Of a DNA stretch of 64,000 bases, positions 26,575 through 35,099 are shown in pieces. A program made the position numbers and the translations under genes. Source of the stretch: Hyphomicrobium_A sp964620915. Its GTDB lineage: Bacteria; Pseudomonadota; Alphaproteobacteria; Rhizobiales; Hyphomicrobiaceae. The notes beneath the pieces are model-generated. The model did not search any database, was not told the DNA's origin, and was given only the letters and a program-made list of their open reading frames with translations. The stretch is taken from NCBI GenBank assembly GCA_964620915.1, contig CAZUKP010000009.1:1-64000 (forward strand), written 5' to 3'. How positions within the stretch are numbered: the stretch's first letter is position 1; each line of letters begins with the position of its first letter.

Positions 26575-26603
26575 TGCCCCAGTACGCCAGTCGTGCTGGG
26601 GCA
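26575..26603 (+). terminator. hairpin downstream of the pirin gene
   Basis: TGCCCCAG at 26575-26582 pairs perfectly with CTGGGGCA at 26596-26603 across a 13-base loop. It starts 37 bases after the pirin stop and is followed by the weak T-containing stretch CAATTGTTATC. It is a plausible intrinsic terminator without a strong U-tract. Confidence 0.5.
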
Positions 26604-26725
26604 CAATTGTTATCGAGGCTTACGAAAGGTTAAGGGGGCGGCTTTAGGGTCACAGACAGCAACCTGGTGCCTTGTTACAAACAAGGCCAAGGGGACATCG
26701 GATACAGGGCTTTCGGGAGCGAACG

Positions 26726-27034
26726 ATGCGAATTTCCATTGCACTCGGTGTGGCGGCGTGTGTCGGCGCAATTTTCTTTGTTGCACCGCAGTCGGCCTCG
26801 GCTAGCCCGGCGGCTTGGGCGGCCCACGGTGCGAAAGCACAGGGCGCAAACGGCGCGATGATCGAGGTAGGCGGGCGCAAGAGCTATGCTCACTGGCGGC
26901 GCGGCCCCTACTACGACGGCCCCTATTTCTTCTACTACCGCGGTTACGCCTACCCCTACTATTCGAACGATGCCTATCGGCGTCGGGGCGTCTACCCCTA
27001 CTACAAGGCGCCGCCGCCGCGTTGGCGCCGCTGA
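26726..27034 (+). CDS. exported Tyr/Arg/Pro-rich hypothetical protein
   Basis: A 102-residue protein with a Sec signal peptide (MRISIALGVAACVGAIFFVAP, cleavage near SASA|SP). The mature part becomes very rich in Tyr, Arg, Pro and Gly: runs such as RRGPYYDGPYFFYYRGYAY and PYYSNDAYRRRGVYPYY. Similar Tyr/Gly-rich exported proteins are common in Hyphomicrobiales, with no assigned role. GGGAG lies upstream of the start. It could be an envelope or matrix component, but this is inference. Confidence 0.65.
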   Translation: MRISIALGVAACVGAIFFVAPQSASASPAAWAAHGAKAQGANGAMIEVGGRKSYAHWRRGPYYDGPYFFYYRGYAYPYYSNDAYRRRGVYPYYKAPPPRWRR

Positions 27035-27180
27035 GCCCAGTCTGTCGGTCGCACTGGTACCGGCTGCTGGCCGTTTGAAGACATCCGAAAGACGCAAGTC
27101 CGTCGTCCGTGTTCCGGCGTGACACGTGGCTGCGAATGCGTATAGTGCGCCGCCGAACCCCTGACAGTTAGCAGCGCGCC

Positions 27181-28140
27181 ATGCCCACCAAAGTCGCCGT
27201 CAAAACCGCGGGGCGCCGCTCAAGCCCCGACGCGGCCCCACTGCGGCCTCGCCAATCATTCCAGGATCTCATTCTCACCCTGCAGACCTTTTGGGCCGAG
27301 CAAGGGTGCGTGATCCTGCAACCCTACGACATGGAGGTCGGAGCCGGGACGTTTCATCCCGCGACGACCTTGCGTGCGCTGGGGCCGAAGCCCTGGAACG
27401 CGGGCTACGTACAACCGTCGCGCCGTCCCAAGGACGGTCGCTACGGCGAGAACCCCAATCGCCTGCAGCACTACTATCAGTTCCAGGTTATCATGAAGCC
27501 GACGCCGGCCGACATTCAGGACCTCTACCTGGAGAGCCTCGCGCGCATTGGCTTGTCCTCCGACGTGCACGACATCCGCTTCGTCGAGGACGACTGGGAG
27601 AGCCCGACGCTTGGCGCTTGGGGGCTTGGCTGGGAGGTGTGGTGCGATGGCATGGAAGTCTCCCAGTTCACCTATTTCCAGCAGGTCGGCGGATTCGACT
27701 GCGAGGTCGTCTCGGCTGAGATCACTTATGGGCTTGAGCGCCTCGCCATGTACGTTCAGGGCGTCGATCGCGTTTACGATTTGAACTTCAACGGCCGCAC
27801 GGATGCGCGCCGGATCAACTACGGGGACATCTTCCTGCAGGCTGAGCAGGAGTTTTCGCGCTTCAACTTCGAGTACGCCGACACCGCGATACTGCACCAG
27901 CACTTCATTGACGCGGAAAAGGAGTGCAAGGCGCTGCTGGAACAGGGGGCGAAGGACGAGCGCCACGAGATGGCGCTTCCGGCCTACGATCAGTGCATCA
28001 AGGCGTCACACGTTTTCAATCTCTTGGACGCGCGCGGCGTCATTTCTGTCACAGAACGCCAGAGCTACATTCTGCGCGTGCGCGAACTGGCGAAGGCCTG
28101 TTGCGCGGCCTGGCTCAAGACTGAAGGAGGCGGCTCATGA
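27181..28140 (+). CDS. glyQ: glycyl-tRNA synthetase alpha subunit
   Basis: Catalytic subunit of the bacterial alpha2-beta2 glycyl-tRNA synthetase. The 319-residue protein has an N-terminal extension of about 25 residues, then SFQDLILTLQTFWAEQGC, GAGTFHPATTLRALGP, the class II motif region VQPSRRPKDGRYGENPNRLQHYYQFQV (in part), and TYFQQVGG. The length is normal. It overlaps the next small gene by four bases. Confidence 0.96.
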   Translation: MPTKVAVKTAGRRSSPDAAPLRPRQSFQDLILTLQTFWAEQGCVILQPYDMEVGAGTFHPATTLRALGPKPWNAGYVQPSRRPKDGRYGENPNRLQHYYQFQVIMKPTPADIQDLYLESLARIGLSSDVHDIRFVEDDWESPTLGAWGLGWEVWCDGMEVSQFTYFQQVGGFDCEVVSAEITYGLERLAMYVQGVDRVYDLNFNGRTDARRINYGDIFLQAEQEFSRFNFEYADTAILHQHFIDAEKECKALLEQGAKDERHEMALPAYDQCIKASHVFNLLDARGVISVTERQSYILRVRELAKACCAAWLKTEGGGS

Positions 28141-28328
28141 TTTCCCCTGAGATTATCGGTGCGTTGATTGTCGGTTTGCCCGCTTTGCTGATTGCGGTGG
28201 TGTTGTTCTGGAACCGTCTGCGGCCGGTGTTTTGGTTCGTACTGGCGCTGATCGTCGTCGGTGTGGGTTATCTCGCGTCGACCGGCGCCACCGCTGATAT
28301 TGCCCAATACGTCATGGGAAAATTGTAG
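28137..28328 (+). CDS. small two-helix membrane protein in the glyQS operon
   Basis: A 63-residue protein with two hydrophobic helices (about 6-26 and 29-49) and a short hydrophilic tail. The start overlaps the glyQ stop (ATGA), and glyS begins seven bases after its stop, so it is translated within the glycyl-tRNA synthetase operon. Its role is unknown. There is no motif that links it to tRNA charging, but the tight packing suggests a real, conserved gene. Confidence 0.7.
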   Translation: MISPEIIGALIVGLPALLIAVVLFWNRLRPVFWFVLALIVVGVGYLASTGATADIAQYVMGKL

Positions 28329-28334
28329 GGCGAC

Positions 28335-30455
28335 ATGCCTGAGCTGCTGCTTGAGTTATTTTCCGAAGAGATCCCGGCGCGCTTGCAGGCGCGTGCGGCT
28401 GACGATCTGCGCCGCCTTGTCGTCGATGGACTGAGCGCTCGCGGACTTGAGGTTGGTGAGGCGCGCAGCTTCGCTACGCCTCGCCGGCTGGCCCTTGTCA
28501 TCGATGATGTGCCGCCAAAGTCTCCGGCCGTTTCCGAGGAGCGCAAGGGACCGCGCGTCGGTGCGCCCGAGAAAGCCATCGAAGGGTTCCTGCGCGGCGC
28601 GGGGCTCGACTCGGTCGATCAGGCAGACATCGTCAAGGACGAGAAGAAGGGCGACTATTACGTCGCGCACCTCAAGATGCCGGGGCGCAAGGCGACCGAG
28701 ATTATCGCCGAGACCGTGACGGAAACGGTGGCACAGTTTCCTTGGCCGAAGTCGATGCGCTTCAACTGTTTCCTGGACAACGGCACGGAGTTGCGCTGGG
28801 TCAGGCCGCTGCAGTCAATCTTGTGTCTGCTCGACGGCAAGGTCGTGCGCTTCGACATTGCCGGCATCAAGGCTTCCGATACGACGTCGGGTCACCGCTT
28901 TCTGGCGCCCGATCGCTTCGAGGTCAAAGGCTTCGCCGACTACAAGAAGCGCCTAAAGCAGCACAAGGTCATTCTGGATGCGAATGAGCGGGCCGCGATC
29001 ATCGCAGAGAATGCGCACGAGCTTGCGGCGGACGCGAAGCTCAAGCTCGTCGAGGACGATGGGCTGACGGCCGAGAACGCTGGCCTGACCGAGTGGCCGG
29101 TCGTCTTGATGGGCGAATTCGACAAGTCCTTTCTGGAGGTGCCGCCGGAGTGTCTCATCACCTCGATGAAGACGCACCAAAAGTGCTTCTCGCTGCGCCA
29201 TGGTAAGAAGCTTGCGAACAAGTTCCTGCTTGTTTCGAACCTGAAAGCCAAGGACGGCGGCAAGGAGATTGTTGCGGGCAATGAGAAAGTGATCGCTGCG
29301 CGGTTGTCGGATGCCAAGTTCTTCTGGGAGCAGGACTTGAAGCGCCCACTCGATGAGATGGCGAGCGCGCTCGATGCCATCACCTTCCACGAGAAGCTTG
29401 GTACGCAAAAGGAGCGCGTGGAGCGTATTGCGGAACTGGCGTTCCAGATCGCCGGCGCGGTCGATGCGGTGCCCGAAGACGCGCGCCGCGCAGCCCAACT
29501 GTGCAAGGCTGATCTCGTGTCCGGCATGGTCGGAGAGTTCCCCGAACTGCAGGGCTTGATGGGCCGCTACTATGCGGAAGCCGCCGGAACGAAGCCGGAA
29601 ATCGCCCGTGCGCTCGAGCTGCACTACAAGCCGAAGGGCCCGACCGATTCAGTGCCGCTGGAGAAGGAAGGCGATGCGGTTGCGATCGCCGTGGCGCTTG
29701 CGGACAAGCTCGACACGCTCGTTGGGTTCTGGGCGATTGACGAGAAACCCACGGGCTCCGGCGATCCCTACCAGCTCCGTCGCGCCGCGCTGGGCGTCAT
29801 CCGTCTCGTGCTCGAGAACGATTTGCGCGTCAGTCTTTCAAGAAAAATCGGGTTGGCAGCCGATCTCTATCTGCGTCAGATAGCGAACCGTCCAAACCCA
29901 ATTTCCGTAAGTGCTCCTGAAGCGATTGCTCACGATCTTATTCCCTTCTTTGCGGAACGCCTGAAGGTCTATTTGCGCGAGCAAGGTGCGCGGCACGATC
30001 TTATCGACGCGGTGTTCGCGCTGGGCGGCCAGGATGACCTGGCGCTGATCGTCAAGCGTGTCGAGGCGCTGGGTGAATTCCTCACGACCGACGACGGCGT
30101 CAATCTTCTGACCGGCGTCAAGCGTGCGCAAAACATCCTCACCATTGAGGAGAAGAAGGACAAGACGAGCTACGCCGAGACTTACGAAATCGCGCTCCTC
30201 AAAGAAAAAGAAGAGCTGGCGCTTGCCGCAGGTATCGAGAGCGTCAAGCAGGATACGGCCGCCGCCATCGAAGTGGAGAACTTCGCCGGTTCCATGCGTG
30301 CGCTGGCAGAACTGCGCAAGCCCGTCGACGCCTTCTTTGACAAGGTGACCGTCAACACGGACGATCCGGCGCTGCGCAAGAACCGTCTGCATCTGCTCTC
30401 CGAGATTCGCGCGGCCACCTCAAACGTCGCCGATTTCACCAAAATCGCCGGTTGA
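28335..30455 (+). CDS. glyS: glycyl-tRNA synthetase beta subunit
   Basis: Holds the tRNA-recognition and anticodon-binding parts of glycyl-tRNA synthetase. The 706-residue protein begins PELLLELFSEEIPARLQARAADDL and contains the conserved RFLAPD (as HRFLAPD), ALADKLDTLVGFWAIDEKPTGSGDPYQLRRAALGVIR (quoted in part), and a C-terminal anticodon-binding DALR-like region ending FFDKVTVNTDDPALRKNRLHLL. Complete and typical in length. Confidence 0.96.
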   Translation: MPELLLELFSEEIPARLQARAADDLRRLVVDGLSARGLEVGEARSFATPRRLALVIDDVPPKSPAVSEERKGPRVGAPEKAIEGFLRGAGLDSVDQADIVKDEKKGDYYVAHLKMPGRKATEIIAETVTETVAQFPWPKSMRFNCFLDNGTELRWVRPLQSILCLLDGKVVRFDIAGIKASDTTSGHRFLAPDRFEVKGFADYKKRLKQHKVILDANERAAIIAENAHELAADAKLKLVEDDGLTAENAGLTEWPVVLMGEFDKSFLEVPPECLITSMKTHQKCFSLRHGKKLANKFLLVSNLKAKDGGKEIVAGNEKVIAARLSDAKFFWEQDLKRPLDEMASALDAITFHEKLGTQKERVERIAELAFQIAGAVDAVPEDARRAAQLCKADLVSGMVGEFPELQGLMGRYYAEAAGTKPEIARALELHYKPKGPTDSVPLEKEGDAVAIAVALADKLDTLVGFWAIDEKPTGSGDPYQLRRAALGVIRLVLENDLRVSLSRKIGLAADLYLRQIANRPNPISVSAPEAIAHDLIPFFAERLKVYLREQGARHDLIDAVFALGGQDDLALIVKRVEALGEFLTTDDGVNLLTGVKRAQNILTIEEKKDKTSYAETYEIALLKEKEELALAAGIESVKQDTAAAIEVENFAGSMRALAELRKPVDAFFDKVTVNTDDPALRKNRLHLLSEIRAATSNVADFTKIAG

Positions 30456-30534
30456 CGCATTGGCGCGTAACGAACGGCGCCCGCCGCCCGAACACCCCTT
30501 CTAACGCTCATCGCTCTTGGAGGGGCCGAACCCT

Positions 30535-31260
30535 ATGACGCGCGCGCTCATTCGCTTCATCGCCATCGCACTTCTCACGGCTGCCGGCGCCAGTGCCCAG
30601 GCGGGCGAGCCACGCGCCGTGATCGAGCTTTTCACCAGCCAGGGCTGCTCCTCGTGTCCGCCGGCGGACGAACTCTTCGCCACAATGGCCAACGACCCCG
30701 ACATCATCACGCTGTCGCTGCCCGTCGACTACTGGGACCGGCTAGGTTGGAAGGATACGTTTGCAACGCCGGCCTTCACAGCACGCCAGAAGAATTACGC
30801 GTTCGTGCGTGGCGATGGTCGGGTCTACACGCCACAGGCCGTCATCAATGGCAGCCAACACGCGGTGGGCTCAAATCGCAGCGCCATCGATAGCGCGGTG
30901 ACCGCGACGGCGTCCGCCCTGACCGTGCCGGTGGACGTAAGCAATGCCGACGGAACGGTTGCCATTTCCGTTGGTGCTGCGCCGGGTGGCCTGAACACCA
31001 AAGGCACCGTTGTGGCGATGCCGACATTGTCGGCGCGCCAAGTGGCCATCGGGCGGGGCGAAAATGCGAAACGCAAGGTGACCTATACAAACATCGTGCG
31101 CGAGATATTGCCCTTGGGGACCTGGCAGGGCGAGCCCCGCGACTTCACCATTCCCGCAACCCAGCTCGAAGGGTACGACGGCGTGGTCGTCATGGTGCAG
31201 ACAGGGGCGGTTGATGAGCCGGGCCCCATCGTTGGTGCGGCGCGCACAAGCCTGCGCTGA
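30535..31260 (+). CDS. exported DUF1223 thioredoxin-fold protein
   Basis: A 241-residue protein with a signal peptide (MTRALIRFIAIALLTAAGASA|QA) and the DUF1223 signature VIELFTSQGCSSCPPADELF, which places a C-x-x-C pair in a thioredoxin-like fold. Next comes LPVDYWDRLGWKDTFATPAFTARQ, also typical. The start at 30535 has GGAGGGG upstream. It probably handles thiols or metals in the periplasm. Its function has not been established for the family. Confidence 0.88.
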   Translation: MTRALIRFIAIALLTAAGASAQAGEPRAVIELFTSQGCSSCPPADELFATMANDPDIITLSLPVDYWDRLGWKDTFATPAFTARQKNYAFVRGDGRVYTPQAVINGSQHAVGSNRSAIDSAVTATASALTVPVDVSNADGTVAISVGAAPGGLNTKGTVVAMPTLSARQVAIGRGENAKRKVTYTNIVREILPLGTWQGEPRDFTIPATQLEGYDGVVVMVQTGAVDEPGPIVGAARTSLR

Positions 31261-31384
31261 CGCCCTTTGCTGGTGAATTGTGTCGCACCGCGAAGACACA
31301 CTTTGAAAAAGCGTATCGCAAAAGGTGTCGCTGGCCTCCGCAGCGGGCGACAAACGATGTTCAATGCGCTATACGCCTGCGCGC

Positions 31385-32551
31385 ATGAAGATTATCAATT
31401 CCTCCGACGACCTCACCGCACTCTGCAAGCGCCTCTCGTCCAGTGACTATGTCACGGTCGACACCGAATTCATGCGCGAACAGACATTCTGGCCGCAGCT
31501 CTGCCTGATCCAGATCGCTGCGCCTGATGAGGCCGCAATCGTTGACCCGCTTGCCAAGGGCCTCGACCTCTCTGCGTTTTGGGAGCTGATGGCGAATGAG
31601 AGCATCGTCAAGGTGTTCCACGCCGCGCGCCAGGACATCGAAATCGTCTATGCCAAAACGGGACTGGTGCCGCATCCGGTCTTTGACACGCAGGTCGCTG
31701 CCATGGTGTGCGGCTTCGGAGAGTCGATCAGCTACGTCAACCTCGTGAAGAAAGTGACGGGCACCGATCTCGATAAGACCTCACGCTTTTCCGATTGGGC
31801 GCGTCGTCCCCTTTCGGAGCAACAGCTCACGTATGCGCTCGCCGATGTCACGCACTTGCGTGACGTTTATGCCCATCTGCGCGACGAGCTTGAAAAGTCT
31901 GCGCGAGCCGCTTGGCTCAACGAAGAGATGGGTGTTCTCACCGATCCCAAAACGTACGCGCAGCATCCCGAAGAAGCATGGCGGCGGCTGAAAATACGCG
32001 CTCGCAACCGCAAGGCTCTGGCGGTCCTGATTGAGTTGGCGGCTTGGCGAGAGCGTGTCGCCCAAGCTCAAGACGTGCCGCGCGCGCGCGTGCTGCGCGA
32101 TGAGGCGATCTATGATATTGCCAGCCATGCGCCAACGACCCCTGAGAAGATGAGCGAGCTGCGGTCGCTGAGTGACGGATTTTCGCGGTCGGCCCGCGCG
32201 CGCGAGATCATCGCGGCAGTAAAGACGGGCTTGGAGCGCGATCCCAAGACCCTGCCGCATGTTCGCCAGGGTCAGCAAACCACTCCTGATGCCGCAGCGC
32301 TAATCGAGCTATTGCGCGTGCTTTTGAAGGCGGCCGCTGCCCGCCATGCCGTTGCGCCACGTCTCATTGCCAGCGCCGAAGATCTGGAGCGCATTGCAAC
32401 CGAGGCTGAGCCCGATGTCGCCGCCCTCAAGGGCTGGCGCCGGAGCTTATTTGGTGATGATGCGTTGCGCTTAAAGCGCGGAGAGATCGCCCTGACGCTC
32501 AATCGCGGCGAGGTGGTTGCGATTCCAGCGACGGCCAGACCGAGCGAATAA
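31385..32551 (+). CDS. rnd: ribonuclease D
   Basis: A 3'-5' exoribonuclease in tRNA and small-RNA maturation. The 388-residue protein has the DEDD exonuclease domain: VDTEFMRE (motif I), FHAARQDIEIVY (motif II) and LTYALADVTHLRDVY (motif III). Two HRDC-like helical domains follow (about 205-370). The start at 31385 (MKIINSSDDL) is chosen over an upstream one because the exonuclease domain starts there. It is convergent with the DnaJ-like gene. Confidence 0.93.
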   Translation: MKIINSSDDLTALCKRLSSSDYVTVDTEFMREQTFWPQLCLIQIAAPDEAAIVDPLAKGLDLSAFWELMANESIVKVFHAARQDIEIVYAKTGLVPHPVFDTQVAAMVCGFGESISYVNLVKKVTGTDLDKTSRFSDWARRPLSEQQLTYALADVTHLRDVYAHLRDELEKSARAAWLNEEMGVLTDPKTYAQHPEEAWRRLKIRARNRKALAVLIELAAWRERVAQAQDVPRARVLRDEAIYDIASHAPTTPEKMSELRSLSDGFSRSARAREIIAAVKTGLERDPKTLPHVRQGQQTTPDAAALIELLRVLLKAAAARHAVAPRLIASAEDLERIATEAEPDVAALKGWRRSLFGDDALRLKRGEIALTLNRGEVVAIPATARPSE

Positions 32552-32557
32552 AAACGC

Positions 32558-33466
32558 CTATCTTCTTCCCGGATCGTAGCGGTTCTTCTGGCGCCACTCG
32601 GAAAAGAAATAAGCCAAGCTGTCGTCGATCGTCTCGGGCAGAACAATGCGAACCGTCACAAGCTGATCGCCCGCCGTAGATTTCCCGGCCGGATTGATGC
32701 CTTTGCCCTTCATGCGAAAGACGCGGCCCGAGCTGGTCCCCTTTGGGATCGTCAGTTGGACACGGCCGGAGATGGTTATCACCTCGACCTTCGCGCCGAG
32801 CACCGCCTCGTCGATCGTGATGGGCAGATCGAGTAGAATGTCGCTGCCAAGGCGCTTGAACTGTGGATGCGGGCGCACGCGAATTTCAACGAGGGCGTCT
32901 CCAGGTTCCGCACCTCCAAAGCCGCCTGCACCTTTGCCCTTGAGCCGCAGCACCTGGCCATCGTCGACACCGGCCGGCACGTTGAGATCGAGCGCACCGC
33001 CACCTGGCAATGTTACGCGCCTTTTGGCGCCGGTTGCCGCTTCCAAAAAGTCGACCTGCAGCGTGTAGCGAACGTCCTGACCTTTGACAGCAAAGCCGCC
33101 TCTGGGTCCGCGCGGGCCGCCACGCTCCGACCCAAAGAGGTCGGAGAAAATGTCACTGAAGTTGTCGAAGGCCGCGCCGGCTCCAGCCCCCGCATGGGCG
33201 CGCTGGGAATATTGGCGAAACGGGTCATGGCGGGGCTCGCCGCGCGCGTCGATCTCTCCGCGGTCGAAGGCTCTGCGCTTTTTCGGATCACCCAGTATCT
33301 CGTAGGCGGCGGAGATCTTTTTGAAGCGCTCCTCGGCTCCGGTCTGATTTGTCGGGTTTAGATCGGGATGCAGCTCCTTAGCCAGCCTGCGGTAGGCCCT
33401 GCGGATGTCATCATCCGATGCGCCTTTGGCAACACCCAGGATCGCATAGGGGTCGTCGGCTATCAC
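32558..33466 (-). CDS. DnaJ/CbpA-like co-chaperone
   Basis: A 302-residue class II J-protein. The J domain (residues 5-70) carries the HPD triad in KELHPDLNPTNQ. A Gly/Arg-rich linker with phenylalanine follows (about 90-125, FSDIFSDLFGSERGGPRGPRGG in pieces), then the two beta-sandwich client-binding domains (VTLPGGGALDLNVPAGVDDGQVLRLKGKG and SDILLDLPITIDEAVLGAKVEV). It lacks the zinc-finger of DnaJ, so it is of the CbpA type. It should stimulate DnaK ATPase. Confidence 0.92.
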   Translation of the reverse strand: MIADDPYAILGVAKGASDDDIRRAYRRLAKELHPDLNPTNQTGAEERFKKISAAYEILGDPKKRRAFDRGEIDARGEPRHDPFRQYSQRAHAGAGAGAAFDNFSDIFSDLFGSERGGPRGPRGGFAVKGQDVRYTLQVDFLEAATGAKRRVTLPGGGALDLNVPAGVDDGQVLRLKGKGAGGFGGAEPGDALVEIRVRPHPQFKRLGSDILLDLPITIDEAVLGAKVEVITISGRVQLTIPKGTSSGRVFRMKGKGINPAGKSTAGDQLVTVRIVLPETIDDSLAYFFSEWRQKNRYDPGRR

Positions 33467-33547
33467 GAGAGGGTCCCAATCCGTCGAAAGAGTTGTCTGC
33501 AGTTAAGCGATAATTGTGGCGGACGCGCGCCTCAGGCAAGGCCTACC

Positions 33548-35086
33548 TTAGCGTCCAATGCGGATTTCTGCATTACGGTCCAGTAATTGAGCCAGGACAT
33601 CCAGGCGCCGGCGCAGGCGCTCCCCATCCAGGTCCGCATACGTTCTCGGCAATCTCAGAACGAGCATGTCCTCTTCATAACGTAACGGCGTCTCGTCAAT
33701 GACCCCCGCGACGCCGATCGACAACATATGAGCTACACGGATGGCCGCGCCGACAACTCTGGCGCGTTTCTGCCAACGCTTTGAGACCAGCGACTTCAGG
33801 CGTTCAGACAGCTCATGGCCGCTGATATCGCCGGGGCTCGTATGACGGTAGAACGTCGCAAGCGCGAGAAAGACTCGGCCGGGGTGGTCGATCCCACCAA
33901 GGGCGGCATAGGCGACAAGGTTCAGGCTCTGGTCCCCGCGATAGTCGGGGTGGGCGCGCCAGCCGACGTCCGAAATCAGGCATGCTGCATGACGTAGCCG
34001 GCGTTCCTCCTGCGACTCTTTGGGGCCAGGGGGGGCAAAGATCGCGTCGGTCCAGTCGCACAGCTCCCAGGCGTGCTCAAGTGATCGCGAGCGCAGGCTT
34101 GCAAGCTCGGCGCAAAAGCAGAGTAGGGGATCCTTGCGCCGCTCATGGGCGGGCAGAAGGCTGAACAGCAGACCCTCGCGAATCCCGAAAACCGAGAAGA
34201 CCACTTGCTTCGGCTTGGCCGCCTTCAGCGCTTGAGCGAGCACGGCGGCGCCATAGGGAAGCACTTCGCGCCGTGGACGCGACACGTCGTCAATTCCCGT
34301 AAGGCCGCCGACCTTCTTCGTTTTGGAAATGAATTCGCAAAAGTCGATCGCCTGGTCAGTCGGAATGGTATAGCCGTGCGTCACACGCAGCGGGTAGCCG
34401 GTAATTTCCATATGCAAGTGCGCGAGCGCCCGCCAGCTTCCGCCGACAGCATAAAACGAGCGCCCTTCACCTTCCTTCAGCCAAGGCACCTCGGCGAGAC
34501 TCTCAGCCGCCATAGGTGCGGCTTTCTCCAATTTCGCGCCCGTGGCATCGATCAGCCGTAAGCCTCCGAGAGGCAATGTCACCGCTTTTTTTAGCTTGTC
34601 CTCGGCCAGATCGATGAGCTCCAAGCTGCCGCCCCCAAGATCACCCGCAATCCCGTCGGGGTGCATGAAACCCATCATCATGCCCTGCGCGACAAGCTGG
34701 GCTTCTTTCTCGCCCGAAAGTACCTCGATGCGTGCGCCACAGATCTTTTCAGCACGCGCAATGAAATCTTGCCCATCGACAGCATCGCGGACGGCCGCCG
34801 TGGCGATGGCGCGAACGTTCTTCACCTGGAGAATGCGCGCGATGGCATGAAAGCGAACGAGGGCGGCAAGTGCCCGCCTTTTGCTTTCCTCGCCGAGTCG
34901 CCCGGTGGACGCAACGGACCGGCCAAGGCCGCAGAGAACCTTTTCGTTAAACAGCGGGGCTGGGGACCGCACCGCACCTTCATAGATGACCAGACGCACG
35001 GAGTTAGAACCGATGTCGATCACACCGAGGGGTTCAAACTCCAAGATGCGGCGCTGTTCGCCGAACAACCGCTCCAAGCTGGTCAA
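33548..35086 (-). CDS. ppx: exopolyphosphatase / guanosine pentaphosphatase family (Ppx/GppA)
   Basis: Degrades polyphosphate from the end, and family members also hydrolyse pppGpp. The 512-residue protein has the ASKHA fold: GVIDIGSNSVRLVIYEG, RAIATAAVRDAVDG, GDLGGGSLELIDL, and the C-terminal HD-like region FRHAACLISDVGWRAHPDYRG (approximately). It starts with TTG at 35086 after a GGGG, 13 bases beyond the ppk stop, so ppk-ppx form one operon. Confidence 0.92.
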   Translation of the reverse strand: MTSLERLFGEQRRILEFEPLGVIDIGSNSVRLVIYEGAVRSPAPLFNEKVLCGLGRSVASTGRLGEESKRRALAALVRFHAIARILQVKNVRAIATAAVRDAVDGQDFIARAEKICGARIEVLSGEKEAQLVAQGMMMGFMHPDGIAGDLGGGSLELIDLAEDKLKKAVTLPLGGLRLIDATGAKLEKAAPMAAESLAEVPWLKEGEGRSFYAVGGSWRALAHLHMEITGYPLRVTHGYTIPTDQAIDFCEFISKTKKVGGLTGIDDVSRPRREVLPYGAAVLAQALKAAKPKQVVFSVFGIREGLLFSLLPAHERRKDPLLCFCAELASLRSRSLEHAWELCDWTDAIFAPPGPKESQEERRLRHAACLISDVGWRAHPDYRGDQSLNLVAYAALGGIDHPGRVFLALATFYRHTSPGDISGHELSERLKSLVSKRWQKRARVVGAAIRVAHMLSIGVAGVIDETPLRYEEDMLVLRLPRTYADLDGERLRRRLDVLAQLLDRNAEIRIGR

Positions 35087-35099
35087 GGCCGGCCCCTGG

